Shown here one piece after another: positions 16,725-24,499 of a stretch of 64,000 nt of DNA. The translations under genes were made by a program, and so were the position numbers. The notes under the pieces were generated by a model. It was not told the DNA's origin and ran no database searches. It saw only the letters and a program-made list of their open reading frames with translations. Source of the DNA: Methanocaldococcus lauensis (GTDB lineage: Archaea > AGJL01 > Methanococci > Methanococcales > Methanocaldococcaceae); assembly GCF_902827225.1 (NCBI RefSeq), contig NZ_LR792632.1:577030-641029 (forward strand). Direction: 5' to 3'. The number at the start of each line of letters is the position of its first letter. Within the stretch, counting starts at the first letter, position 1.

Positions 16725-17723
16725 TTAAAAATAGATGTATATTATAACAACTGCAACAATTAAAAGAATACACCAAACCAATATAGAAAAAATCGTTAAT
16801 TTCTTTGCCTCTTCTTTATCCCACAACTTATAAGGAGAAATTCCATATATTGCAAAAATAACACTTGAAGATAAATTTATACAGATTATATTTATTAGAA
16901 ATAACATTAAAATTGGAATAGACTCAATAAAATATCCAGATCCTATGGTTAATCCAAAAACAACTAATGGAGGTAGTAATGCTACTGCAATCATCACGCC
17001 TACAACGACAGAAGGGATGTCAGAAACTACAGACAACGCACCAACGATACCAGCACATAATGCTATTATAATATCCTCAATCCCTAAGTTCATTCTTGAT
17101 ATTATTTGTGGGTTTTTTATAGATATTGGAAGAATATGCCCTAAAAAAACTGATAATATTATTACTAATCCAATACCTAAAATTAAATCTTTTAAAGATT
17201 TTTTTGCTAAATCTCTATCGGCAATTGCCATAGAAAAAGACAATGCCATATTTGGACTTAAAAGAGGAGCGATAATCATAGATGCTATAATAATTGCTAT
17301 ATCATTTTTCCATATCCCTATTACAGCAACAATTGTTGATAATATTAACATCAAATAGTATTCCTTTGGAGAATGTACTATCTCTGACACTTTATTGTAT
17401 ATTTCTTGCCGACTCAATCTTTCTAATTCTTGGACTTTTTCTGAATCTTCTTCATTAGTTTCTTTTTCTTCTTTTTCTATAATCTCGGGAATAGTAGTTT
17501 TTGGCTCAAAAACAATAATTCTGAATTTAGAACCTCCATATTCTTTATTAAGTTTATCTAATATTACTTCAGTGTTTTTCAGTGTTGTTAATATCTTTAT
17601 AACTGTAAAGTTATTTGTCTCTTCTACACTATACCATATAATATCTTCACAGTTCTCTAAAATATTATCCATCCCACTAAAAAGATGTTTTGGAACATAA
17701 CATTCTATATATCTTAATTTCAA
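16725..17723 (-). CDS. DUF389 membrane protein (TIGR00341 family)
   Basis: A 332-residue protein with a soluble N-terminal half (about 1-115, ending in a Glu-rich hinge) and a hydrophobic C-terminal half with six or so helices. The family signature is seen as ASMIIAPLLSPNMALSFSMA and SVVSDIPSVVVGVMIAVALL. Function is unknown; transport has been proposed for the family without proof. The start is probably TTG at 17723, with GGGGAT seven bases upstream and no better ATG. It is monocistronic and lies upstream of aSelBL on the same strand. Confidence 0.85.
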   Translation of the reverse strand: MKLRYIECYVPKHLFSGMDNILENCEDIIWYSVEETNNFTVIKILTTLKNTEVILDKLNKEYGGSKFRIIVFEPKTTIPEIIEKEEKETNEEDSEKVQELERLSRQEIYNKVSEIVHSPKEYYLMLILSTIVAVIGIWKNDIAIIIASMIIAPLLSPNMALSFSMAIADRDLAKKSLKDLILGIGLVIILSVFLGHILPISIKNPQIISRMNLGIEDIIIALCAGIVGALSVVSDIPSVVVGVMIAVALLPPLVVFGLTIGSGYFIESIPILMLFLINIICINLSSSVIFAIYGISPYKLWDKEEAKKLTIFSILVWCILLIVAVVIIYIYF

Positions 17724-17784
17724 AAAAATCCCCTACTTAGAATATTATTAATACTTTTGACACTATAATATATTTAAATAATGC

Positions 17785-17805
17785 AACCGTAAAATATATA
17801 TACTA
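17785..17805 (+). promoter_or_regulatory. TATA box of the tRNA-Ser gene
   Basis: CCGTAAAATATATATACTAA carries a TATA box roughly 45 bp upstream of the mature tRNA 5' end, placing transcription start near 17825. Confidence 0.55.
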
Positions 17806-17843
17806 AATCAGTATATTCTTCAATAGTGCTTAACAGTTTATGA

Positions 17844-17933
17844 GCAGGGGTAGCCAAGCCAGGACTACGGCGCTGGACTTGAGATCCAGTGGGGCTTTGC
17901 CCCGCCTGGGTTCAAATCCCAGCCCCTGCGCCA
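17844..17933 (+). tRNA. tRNA-Ser (UGA), CCA encoded
   Basis: A class II tRNA: acceptor GCAGGGG/CCCCTGC, anticodon arm CTGGA-CTTGAGA-TCCAG with anticodon UGA, a long variable arm GGGGC-TTT-GCCCC, T arm CTGGG-TTCAAAT-CCCAG, discriminator G and encoded CCA. G73 together with the long variable arm supports serine over leucine. No intron is visible. Confidence 0.97.
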
Positions 17934-18090
17934 TTTTTATTTTAGATATTTGTATTAATTAATCTAAATATTTATATAAAAATGAAAGAAGTAGTTTTAT
18001 CATTAAAACATGAAAAAATATAAAAACAGAAGATTGTAGAAGGAAACGAAAATAATAACATCATTTATATTTTATATTTTATATTATTTT

Positions 18091-19200
18091 TTAAGGTAGC
18101 CAAGTACTCTCATCTTTAATTTTTTCTGGTAAGTAAGTATTTACTACATACTTTAAACCATATTTTGCTAAAGATTGTTGTTCTGCTCTTACACCCATAT
18201 CAAGCATTTGTTTTAATGCCTTCTGCCATTCTGGGAAACTTCTTACAAAATCATCATTCTTTAAACCATCTTTTATTCTCTTAATATCTTGCTCCTTTAA
18301 AGGATGAGTTGGCAAATCGTAATCAATAATATCTTGAGGAGTTACACCTATCAATCTTGCCGCAGGAATTGAAAGTTTATCTGCCAAATGTATTGCTTTA
18401 CCACTACCAACTTTTAAAGTTCTATATATGTTTAAATATCCATAAGGGTCTCCATCAGTGAATACTAAAACTGGGAGATCGTGTTCTTCATTAAGCCTTT
18501 TTATAAATCTTCTTGTGGCTCTTGCTGGAACTCCTTTTAAAGAAACCAATATACAGTTATGTTTATCCCAAAATCTTTCAGCGTTTAATCTCGCAAACAT
18601 ACCAGATGTTTCAATAGCTAATACAAAGTCGGCATTGGTTTCAAGATTCAACTTAGTTACATCGTTTGGAATATTATATGCCCCAGTTCCTAATTTTGTA
18701 CAATCTACAACCAATTCTCCCTCTGGAGTTTCTTCAATAATTTTTAAAGGCCCTACGACTGCAGAACCATCCTCCTCTGGAATAAATCCAAGATGTTCTC
18801 TCAATACCCCTAAAGCCGCCTCTAAGTCTTCAATAACATTGTTTGATGCTTGCTGATCATCAAATCTCGCTTCACCCCAGTTTTTTGAAACATAATATGC
18901 CTCTCTTAGAGTAGAAAAATCATCAGATTCTAATAATTGTTTAGCAAATTCTAACATTTTTGCAGTTTGAGCAAAGATTTTTGCCTGATTAACAGTTAAA
19001 GTTCTTGCCTTTTCTTTACCTACTAAAGTAAATGAACCCTTTTTTTTATCAAATACAGCATTAGATAAACTTCTTATTGGCATTGTTATTTTTGGCCTTT
19101 TACCTTTCATTAAGTCATCATACATTTTTTTAGCTAATTCAATAATTTTCTGTTTTGCAATTTCTCTTGGCTTTTTAGAAATAGCAGGAAGTTTTACCAT
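18091..19200 (-). CDS. top6A: DNA topoisomerase VI subunit A
   Basis: A 369-residue Spo11-like subunit that cuts both strands of DNA in the A2B2 type IIB topoisomerase. The catalytic tyrosine lies in LREAYYVSKNW (Y103, matching the M. jannaschii enzyme), and the Toprim metal site is seen as VLAIETSGMF (Glu) and FTDGDPYG (DxD). ATG 19200 is chosen because GGTGATTATT precedes it; the GTG four codons upstream would include the binding site. The B subunit is not adjacent. It diverges from ftsZ across a 206-bp regulatory gap. Confidence 0.96.
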   Translation of the reverse strand: MVKLPAISKKPREIAKQKIIELAKKMYDDLMKGKRPKITMPIRSLSNAVFDKKKGSFTLVGKEKARTLTVNQAKIFAQTAKMLEFAKQLLESDDFSTLREAYYVSKNWGEARFDDQQASNNVIEDLEAALGVLREHLGFIPEEDGSAVVGPLKIIEETPEGELVVDCTKLGTGAYNIPNDVTKLNLETNADFVLAIETSGMFARLNAERFWDKHNCILVSLKGVPARATRRFIKRLNEEHDLPVLVFTDGDPYGYLNIYRTLKVGSGKAIHLADKLSIPAARLIGVTPQDIIDYDLPTHPLKEQDIKRIKDGLKNDDFVRSFPEWQKALKQMLDMGVRAEQQSLAKYGLKYVVNTYLPEKIKDESTWLP

Positions 19201-19306
19201 AATAATCACCAAACACTACAATTTATACCTATATGAATTTAATATAACCAATAGATTTTTATACTAAGTTTTATAATTGAATAATAATTATGATGCACAA
19301 TGCTAT

Positions 19307-19340
19307 AGTATGGTAAACATACTCGTAGGCTATATAAAAT
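19307..19340 (+). promoter_or_regulatory. Palindrome and TATA box in the top6A-ftsZ divergent gap
   Basis: AGTATG-GTAAA-CATACT (19307-19323) is a perfect 6+6 palindrome directly upstream of a TATA box CTATATAAAAT (19330-19340). Distance from the TATA to the chosen ftsZ start (GTG 19407) leaves a leader of about 40 nt. The placement at the BRE/TATA edge suggests an operator for the ftsZ operon, but no regulator is identified. Confidence 0.45.
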
Positions 19341-19406
19341 TATTCATATATAATTATTTAGGTCTTATGAATAAAAATAATGAATAAAAATTATGGAGGT
19401 TATACC

Positions 19407-20501
19407 GTGAAATTTTTGAAAAAAATATTAGATGAAGAAAATAAAGTTGAGGAGTTTGAAGAGTTAGAGCTATCTCCTGAAGATAAGGAGTTGTTAGAAT
19501 ATTTGCAACAAACTAAAGCTAAAATTACTGTGGTAGGTTGTGGAGGAGCTGGAAACAATACAATTACAAGATTAAAATTAGAGGGAATAGAGGGAGCTAA
19601 AACTATAGCAATTAACACAGATGCCCAACAGTTAATAAGGACTAAGGCAGACAAAAAAATATTAATTGGGAAAAAATTAACAAGAGGTTTAGGAGCAGGA
19701 GGTAATCCAAAGATTGGTGAAGAAGCGGCAAAAGAAAGCGCTGAAGAAATTAAAGCGGCAATTCAAGATTCCGATATGGTATTTATAACCTGTGGATTAG
19801 GTGGAGGAACTGGGACAGGATCAGCTCCAGTAGTTGCAGAGATAGCCAAAAAAATTGGAGCATTAACTGTAGCAGTAGTTACTCTACCTTTTGAAATGGA
19901 GGGTAAAATCAGAATGAAAAATGCTATGGAAGGATTAGAAAGATTAAAACAACATACTGATACATTAGTTGTAATACCTAACGAAAAGTTATTTGAAATC
20001 GTTCCAAATATGCCTCTAAAAGTAGCTTTTAAAGTGGCTGATGAAGTTTTAATCAATGCTGTAAAAGGGTTAGTAGAATTAATAACCAAAGAGGGATTAA
20101 TTAATGTGGACTTTGCTGATGTAAAGGCAGTTATGAGCGATGGAGGCTTAGCGATGATTGGAATCGGGGAAAGTGATAGTGAAAAGAGAGCTAAAGAAGC
20201 TATAAATATGGCACTAAACTCCCCACTGTTAGATGTAGATATAGATGGAGCTACAGGGGCTTTAATTCATGTTATGGGTCCAGAGGACTTAACATTGGAA
20301 GAGGCAAAAGAAGTAGTAGCAACAGTGTCTTCAAGATTAGATCCTAACGCTACAATAATTTGGGGAGCTACTATTGACGAAAAATTAGAGAATACAGTTA
20401 AAGTTTTATTAGTAGTTACAGGGGTTCAATCAAGAATTGAGTTTGGAGAGTCTGGAATAAAAAGAAAAAAGACAGAGTTATTGAATATCCCAAAAATTTA
20501 A
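19407..20501 (+). CDS. ftsZ: Cell division protein FtsZ (FtsZ1 type)
   Basis: A 364-residue tubulin-like GTPase forming the division ring. The GTP-binding [10 protein letters not shown] and the tubulin signature [12 protein letters not shown] are intact, as is the T7 region with [11 protein letters not shown]. The start is set at GTG 19407 because GGAGGTTATACC precedes it and the 364-residue length agrees with the M. jannaschii protein; ATG 19380 would add nine residues without a site. It leads a plus-strand run with secE, spt5 and rpl11. Confidence 0.96.
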   Translation: MKFLKKILDEENKVEEFEELELSPEDKELLEYLQQTKAKITVVGCGGAGNNTITRLKLEGIEGAKTIAINTDAQQLIRTKADKKILIGKKLTRGLGAGGNPKIGEEAAKESAEEIKAAIQDSDMVFITCGLGGGTGTGSAPVVAEIAKKIGALTVAVVTLPFEMEGKIRMKNAMEGLERLKQHTDTLVVIPNEKLFEIVPNMPLKVAFKVADEVLINAVKGLVELITKEGLINVDFADVKAVMSDGGLAMIGIGESDSEKRAKEAINMALNSPLLDVDIDGATGALIHVMGPEDLTLEEAKEVVATVSSRLDPNATIIWGATIDEKLENTVKVLLVVTGVQSRIEFGESGIKRKKTELLNIPKI

Positions 20502-20511
20502 GGGGATAATA

Positions 20512-20742
20512 ATGAATATAGATATTGACATTAATAAAAAAATAGATGAACTAAAGGAGTTTCTTGAAGAGTGTAAAAGAGTTTGGTTAGTAATTAAAAA
20601 ACCTACAATGGAAGAATATATAAATGTTGCTAAAATTACAGCATTGGGAATAACATTATTAGGTGTAATTGGTTACATAATCCATGTCCCTGCGACATAT
20701 ATAAAAAATATAATAAAACCTCCAAGCACTCCAAAAGTATAA
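20512..20742 (+). CDS. secE: Preprotein translocase subunit SecE (Sec61 gamma)
   Basis: A 76-residue protein with an amphipathic N-terminal helix containing FLEECKRVWLVIKKPTMEEY and one transmembrane helix (about 43-64), the Sec61-gamma layout. It clamps the two halves of SecY. ATG 20512 follows GGGGATAAT, 10 bp after ftsZ, so the two are co-transcribed. The secE-spt5-rpl11 order is the ancient transcription/translation cluster. Confidence 0.92.
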   Translation: MNIDIDINKKIDELKEFLEECKRVWLVIKKPTMEEYINVAKITALGITLLGVIGYIIHVPATYIKNIIKPPSTPKV

Positions 20743-20853
20743 AAATAATTTAAAGACTTTTTTATATTATTTTTTATTTAATTTTTTATGCTTTAATTTT
20801 GACTAAATACTAAATGATTTATATTTTTGAATTAAACTATTTAAGGTGATATT

Positions 20854-21297
20854 ATGATTTTTGCTGTAAGAACTATGGTTGGTCAGGAGAAAAATATTGC
20901 TGAATTAATGGCAAGTAGGGCTGAAAAGGAGCAATTAAATGTTTATTCAATATTGGCTACTGAGTCTTTAAAAGGGTATGTTTTAGTTGAGGCAGAAACA
21001 AAAGGGGATGTAGAAGAATTAATAAAAAGAATGCCAAGAGTTAGAGGAATAGTTCCTGGAACTATAGCAATTGAAGAAATTGAACCACTATTAACTCCAA
21101 AGAAAATTATTGAAAATATTGAGAAAGGAGATGTTGTTGAAATTATTGCAGGTCCTTTTAAAGGAGAAAGGGCTAAAGTTATTAGAGTAGATAAAAATAA
21201 AGAGGAAGTTACCTTAGAACTTGAAAATGCTATGGTTCCGATACCAATAACATTATCTGTTGAAGGTGTTAAGATAGTTTCAAAACATAAAGATTAA
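20854..21297 (+). CDS. spt5: Transcription elongation factor Spt5 (NusG homologue)
   Basis: A 147-residue archaeal Spt5: an NGN domain (about 1-85, with MIFAVRTMVGQEKNIAELM) and a KOW domain (about 90-147, with EKGDVVEIIAGPFKGERAKV). It binds the RNA polymerase clamp with Spt4 to raise processivity and can contact the ribosome. ATG 20854 follows AAGGTGATATT. A TATA-like ATTTATATTTTTG lies at about 20818, so it may have its own promoter as well as read-through from secE. Confidence 0.95.
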   Translation: MIFAVRTMVGQEKNIAELMASRAEKEQLNVYSILATESLKGYVLVEAETKGDVEELIKRMPRVRGIVPGTIAIEEIEPLLTPKKIIENIEKGDVVEIIAGPFKGERAKVIRVDKNKEEVTLELENAMVPIPITLSVEGVKIVSKHKD

Positions 21298-21394
21298 TAT
21301 TAGTTAATTAGGAATAACTTTATATATTCCATATATTAATTTTATTTACACATCATAATATAATACCTTATTTTTTTAACTGAGGTGAGACATT

Positions 21395-21901
21395 ATGGCT
21401 AAGGAAGTCGTAGAAGTTTTAATTACTGGAGGTAAGGCTACAGCAGGGCCACCATTAGGACCAGCAATAGGTCCTTTAGGAGTTAATGTTATGCAGGTTG
21501 TTAAAGAGATTAACGAAAAAACTAAAGACTATGAGGGAATGCAAGTTCCAGTTAAAGTTATAGTTGATACTGAAACAAGAAAATTCGAGATTGAAGTTGG
21601 AATCCCTCCAACAACTGCTTTAATTAAAAAAGAGTTAGGTATAGAAACAGCAGCTCACGAACCAAGACACGAAGTTGTTGGTAACTTAACATTAGAGCAA
21701 GTTATTAAAATTGCAAAAATGAAAATGGATTCAATGTTATCATACACTTTAAAGAATGCTGTAAAAGAAGTTTTAGGAACTTGTGGCTCTATGGGAGTAA
21801 CAGTTGAAGGAAAAGATCCTAAAGAAGTTCAAAAAGAAATTGATGCTGGAGTATATGATGAATACTTTAAAGAAGATGAAAAAGCTAAACAAAAAGAATA
21901 A
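21395..21901 (+). CDS. rpl11: Ribosomal protein uL11
   Basis: A 168-residue L11 of the GTPase-associated centre. The N-terminal domain holds [19 protein letters not shown] and the C-terminal RNA-binding domain holds [36 protein letters not shown]-type sequence. The tail is acidic and Lys-rich. ATG 21395 follows GAGGTGAGACATT. It follows spt5 in the standard archaeal order; L1, L10 and L12 genes do not follow here, and the next gene is convergent. Confidence 0.96.
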   Translation: MAKEVVEVLITGGKATAGPPLGPAIGPLGVNVMQVVKEINEKTKDYEGMQVPVKVIVDTETRKFEIEVGIPPTTALIKKELGIETAAHEPRHEVVGNLTLEQVIKIAKMKMDSMLSYTLKNAVKEVLGTCGSMGVTVEGKDPKEVQKEIDAGVYDEYFKEDEKAKQKE

Positions 21902-21909
21902 TTTTATTT

Positions 21910-22932
21910 TTAACTTTTCTTTTTTATTTTTCTCCATATATCAATTAATTTTAATCTTTCTATAAATTTTTCTATATTAAGTTTTGTTAAATATCCACAA
22001 AATATTCCAATTATTAAACCACCAATAACATCGAAAGAATAATGAACGCCAACATAAACTCTACTGTAACCTACAAAGATAGCCCAAATTAGAAACAATA
22101 ATCCTATTTTTTTTGAGTAATTTAATAGTAAAGATGTTGCCAATGTAAAGGCATATGTTGTGTGTCCGCTTGGAAAACTTGGTTCATTACCTTCAAAGCA
22201 TAATAAATGGACATTCTCTAAAACTATATAAGGTCTTGGTTCATTTATCAAATACTTCAATGAAAATATAATTAAAACTGCTAAAAATAAACTAAACGCT
22301 AATTTTAATCCCAATTTTCTATTTTTTAAATAGATTAAAGTCGTAGTTATAAAAACTATGGGATACACTGTCTTAGAGATAAGTAGCATAATAATATCTA
22401 ATATATGATTATAGTGGGAATTTATTAAATAAAAGAGATAAATATTAAGGTTGTATAACTTATTTATACTAAAGTTACTTAGTATATTCCCAAAAAATGC
22501 CTCAATTAAAAATCTTGGAGCTCTACCAACAACTGTTGCTATTGTAAATATCAATGCTCTAATTTCAAAGATTCCAGAGAGCCACGCAACAACTTTGTAA
22601 GGAATAGGAGTAAATCCTGCCAAAACTATTCCATAAACCCCATATTTATTAAAAAACTCCTCCCCTTTCTGTAAATACTTCTCTCCAAAAAGTTTTACAA
22701 ATATTGGATGTCCTAATTTGTATCCTAAGTAATAGCCAAATAATCCTCCTAAAGTAGTTCCAATTGAAGCAACAATTGCTGATATTATAGGATTTAATCC
22801 AAAAAAAGGAGCACTTATTATAAAAATGTCTGGAGGAATTGGTTGAATAAATGCCTCTGTAAATGATATTATAAATATTCCAATGTATCCATAATTTTTT
22901 ACCATTTCTGTGGCAACTGCATATAAATCCAC
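21910..22932 (-). CDS. DedA (VTT)-PAP2 fusion membrane protein
   Basis: A protein of about 340 residues fusing two membrane modules. The N-terminal half (about 1-165) is DedA/SNARE-associated, with [16 protein letters not shown] and [17 protein letters not shown]. The C-terminal half (about 180-335) is a PAP2 phosphatase with all three motifs: [19 protein letters not shown] and [16 protein letters not shown]. It is likely to dephosphorylate or recycle polyprenyl or other lipid phosphates. The likely start is GTG 22932, spaced well from GGGTGAT; GTG 22941 would overlap that site. Confidence 0.88.
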   Translation of the reverse strand: MDLYAVATEMVKNYGYIGIFIISFTEAFIQPIPPDIFIISAPFFGLNPIISAIVASIGTTLGGLFGYYLGYKLGHPIFVKLFGEKYLQKGEEFFNKYGVYGIVLAGFTPIPYKVVAWLSGIFEIRALIFTIATVVGRAPRFLIEAFFGNILSNFSINKLYNLNIYLFYLINSHYNHILDIIMLLISKTVYPIVFITTTLIYLKNRKLGLKLAFSLFLAVLIIFSLKYLINEPRPYIVLENVHLLCFEGNEPSFPSGHTTYAFTLATSLLLNYSKKIGLLFLIWAIFVGYSRVYVGVHYSFDVIGGLIIGIFCGYLTKLNIEKFIERLKLIDIWRKIKKKS

Positions 22933-22954
22933 AAAAATCACCCAACTTTATAAT

Positions 22955-22975
22955 AACTGCGTATTTATATATAGA
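22955..22975 (+). promoter_or_regulatory. Probable cas6 promoter
   Basis: TGCGTATTTATATATAGAAC holds a TATA box at about 22962-22972, 40-50 bp upstream of the cas6 start. This predicts a very short leader on the cas6 mRNA. Confidence 0.5.
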
Positions 22976-23011
22976 ACTTTTGGTAATTAATTTAATATAA
23001 TGAGGGAAAAT

Positions 23012-23728
23012 ATGAGAATGGAGTTGGAATTACAAACAGATAATTTTACAGTTATTCCTTATAATCACCAGTATTATTTAGCGTCAGCAATATACAATAA
23101 AATTCACTCTGCAAATCCAGAATATGCTGAAAGACTACATAATTATCAAAAATTTAAATTTTTTACATTTTCTTTGTTACAAATTAGAAGGAGAGTTATT
23201 AGAAAGGAGGGAATAGAAACAATTGATGGAAAGGCATATCTTTATATTTCCTCACCAAAAAATGAGTTTATAGAGAACTTTGTTGAGGGTTTATTGGAAG
23301 ATGGTGAGTTAAGAGTTGGAAAAATAAACTTTTATGTAAAAAGAGCGAAAATTTTACCAATCCCTAAAAAGTTTAACATACTAAAAACAATATCTCCAAT
23401 ATATTTAAAAACTATAATTCCAACAGAGGACAATAAGTTAAAAACTTATGATTTACATCCTAATAATTCAAAATTCTATGAAAATTTAAAGAATAATTTA
23501 AAGAAAAAATACGAAGCATTTTATAACGAAAAGTGTGATTTAAATTTTGAATTTGAAGTTTTGAAATATAAACCTAAAAGAATGAGAATAAAAGATATTT
23601 ACTGTAGATGCTCTGAAATGGTGTTTAAGGTTTGGGGAGATTATGAACTAATAAAATTTGGTTATGAGTGTGGTTTTGGAGAGAAAAATAGTATGGGTTT
23701 TGGAATGGTTATGAATATTGATAAATAA
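23012..23728 (+). CDS. cas6: Cas6, crRNA-processing endoribonuclease
   Basis: A 238-residue RAMP protein that cuts pre-crRNA in the repeat. The C-terminal glycine-rich loop YECGFGEKNSMGFGMV is the Cas6 hallmark, and the N-terminal NHQYYLASAIYNKIH helix supplies candidate catalytic histidines. ATG 23012 follows AGGGAAAAT; ATG 23000 is an alternative four codons upstream. It ends one base before the convergent csa3 stop. Its substrate is presumably the repeat of both arrays here, leaving an 8-nt 5' handle AUGGAAAC or AUGGAAAU. Confidence 0.92.
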   Translation: MRMELELQTDNFTVIPYNHQYYLASAIYNKIHSANPEYAERLHNYQKFKFFTFSLLQIRRRVIRKEGIETIDGKAYLYISSPKNEFIENFVEGLLEDGELRVGKINFYVKRAKILPIPKKFNILKTISPIYLKTIIPTEDNKLKTYDLHPNNSKFYENLKNNLKKKYEAFYNEKCDLNFEFEVLKYKPKRMRIKDIYCRCSEMVFKVWGDYELIKFGYECGFGEKNSMGFGMVMNIDK

Positions 23729-24334
23729 TTAAATTAATTTAACTATTCTTTTTCTGCCTATTTTTTCAGTTTTTATTAATCCTTTACTTTCTAATGAATT
23801 TACATACTTTATAATTGCTGGTAGAGAAACATTAAACTCTTTTGCCAACTCAGTTATTGTCTTCTCACCCTCATTTAATGATGCTAAAATTTTTCTTTCA
23901 AATTTTGTTAAATTGTATGGATGTGCTATTTTTGGGAGTTCTATAATTCTCTTTTTATGCACATAAACTATTTTGTCTACTTTTTGGAATTCATATAATG
24001 AGGCATAGAGTAAAGATAAAGAGGTTATCTTCCTTCCGCCAGTTATATTTACAATAACTTTATTATCCTCTTTTTTTATAATATCCCTTAATATCTCAAC
24101 ATTTTTCTCAAACTCTATCCCATTTATCTTTACCTCTTCACATTCAATTCCAAGCATATTGCATAACTCTTTTGCTTTTTTTAAGGCCTCATCAACTTTT
24201 TTTAAATCATCTTCTTTTACATATTCTTCTTTATCTTTTGAATATACGAGAATTACTTTTTTAGCCCCATACTCTGCAATTGGTTTATAAATATGCTCAG
24301 CGTGAAACCCTATGTTTATTATGTGCGTTGTCAT
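23729..24334 (-). CDS. csa3: Csa3, CARF-wHTH regulator of CRISPR-Cas
   Basis: A protein of about 202 residues with an N-terminal CARF domain (MTTHIINIGFHAEHIYKPI; the ligand loop VNITGGRKITSLSLLYASLY) and a C-terminal winged helix (LNEGEKTITELAKEFNVS). Sulfolobus Csa3 proteins bind cyclic oligoadenylate and control adaptation and cas transcription. ATG 24334 follows GAGGGAGAAA; ATG 24346 is possible. It is divergent from cas10d across a gap holding GGTTAA-type palindromes, so autoregulation plus control of the cas operon is likely. No type III polymerase is seen nearby to make the ligand. Confidence 0.9.
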   Translation of the reverse strand: MTTHIINIGFHAEHIYKPIAEYGAKKVILVYSKDKEEYVKEDDLKKVDEALKKAKELCNMLGIECEEVKINGIEFEKNVEILRDIIKKEDNKVIVNITGGRKITSLSLLYASLYEFQKVDKIVYVHKKRIIELPKIAHPYNLTKFERKILASLNEGEKTITELAKEFNVSLPAIIKYVNSLESKGLIKTEKIGRKRIVKLI

Positions 24335-24370
24335 TTTCTCCCTCATTTTATAACTACCTTTTTTAAGTTT

Positions 24371-24431
24371 AGTTAAGGTTAATAAATATTTCCAAAATAC
24401 TTAACCAAAAAGGTTAATAGTTAAATTTATA
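24371..24431 (+). promoter_or_regulatory. Candidate Csa3 operator and cas10d promoter
   Basis: The csa3-cas10d gap contains GTTAAGGTTAA (24372-24382) and a perfect palindrome TTAACC-AAAAA-GGTTAA (24401-24417), directly followed by a TATA-like AAATTTATATG (24423-24433). The first GGTTAA sites also overlap the likely csa3 promoter on the other strand. Position at both promoters makes this the natural operator for Csa3; binding is inferred. Confidence 0.6.
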
Positions 24432-24499
24432 TGTCAAAAAATGTAAGAATATAGTGAAGCAACTGATATTATTGGTAAATTATACCCTAAGGTGTAATC

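Noticed and set aside
22649-22945. 98-codon frame overlapping the DedA-PAP2 gene on the same strand
   Set aside because: Shifted frame of the real gene with Cys/Trp/Asn-rich nonsense composition and no domain.
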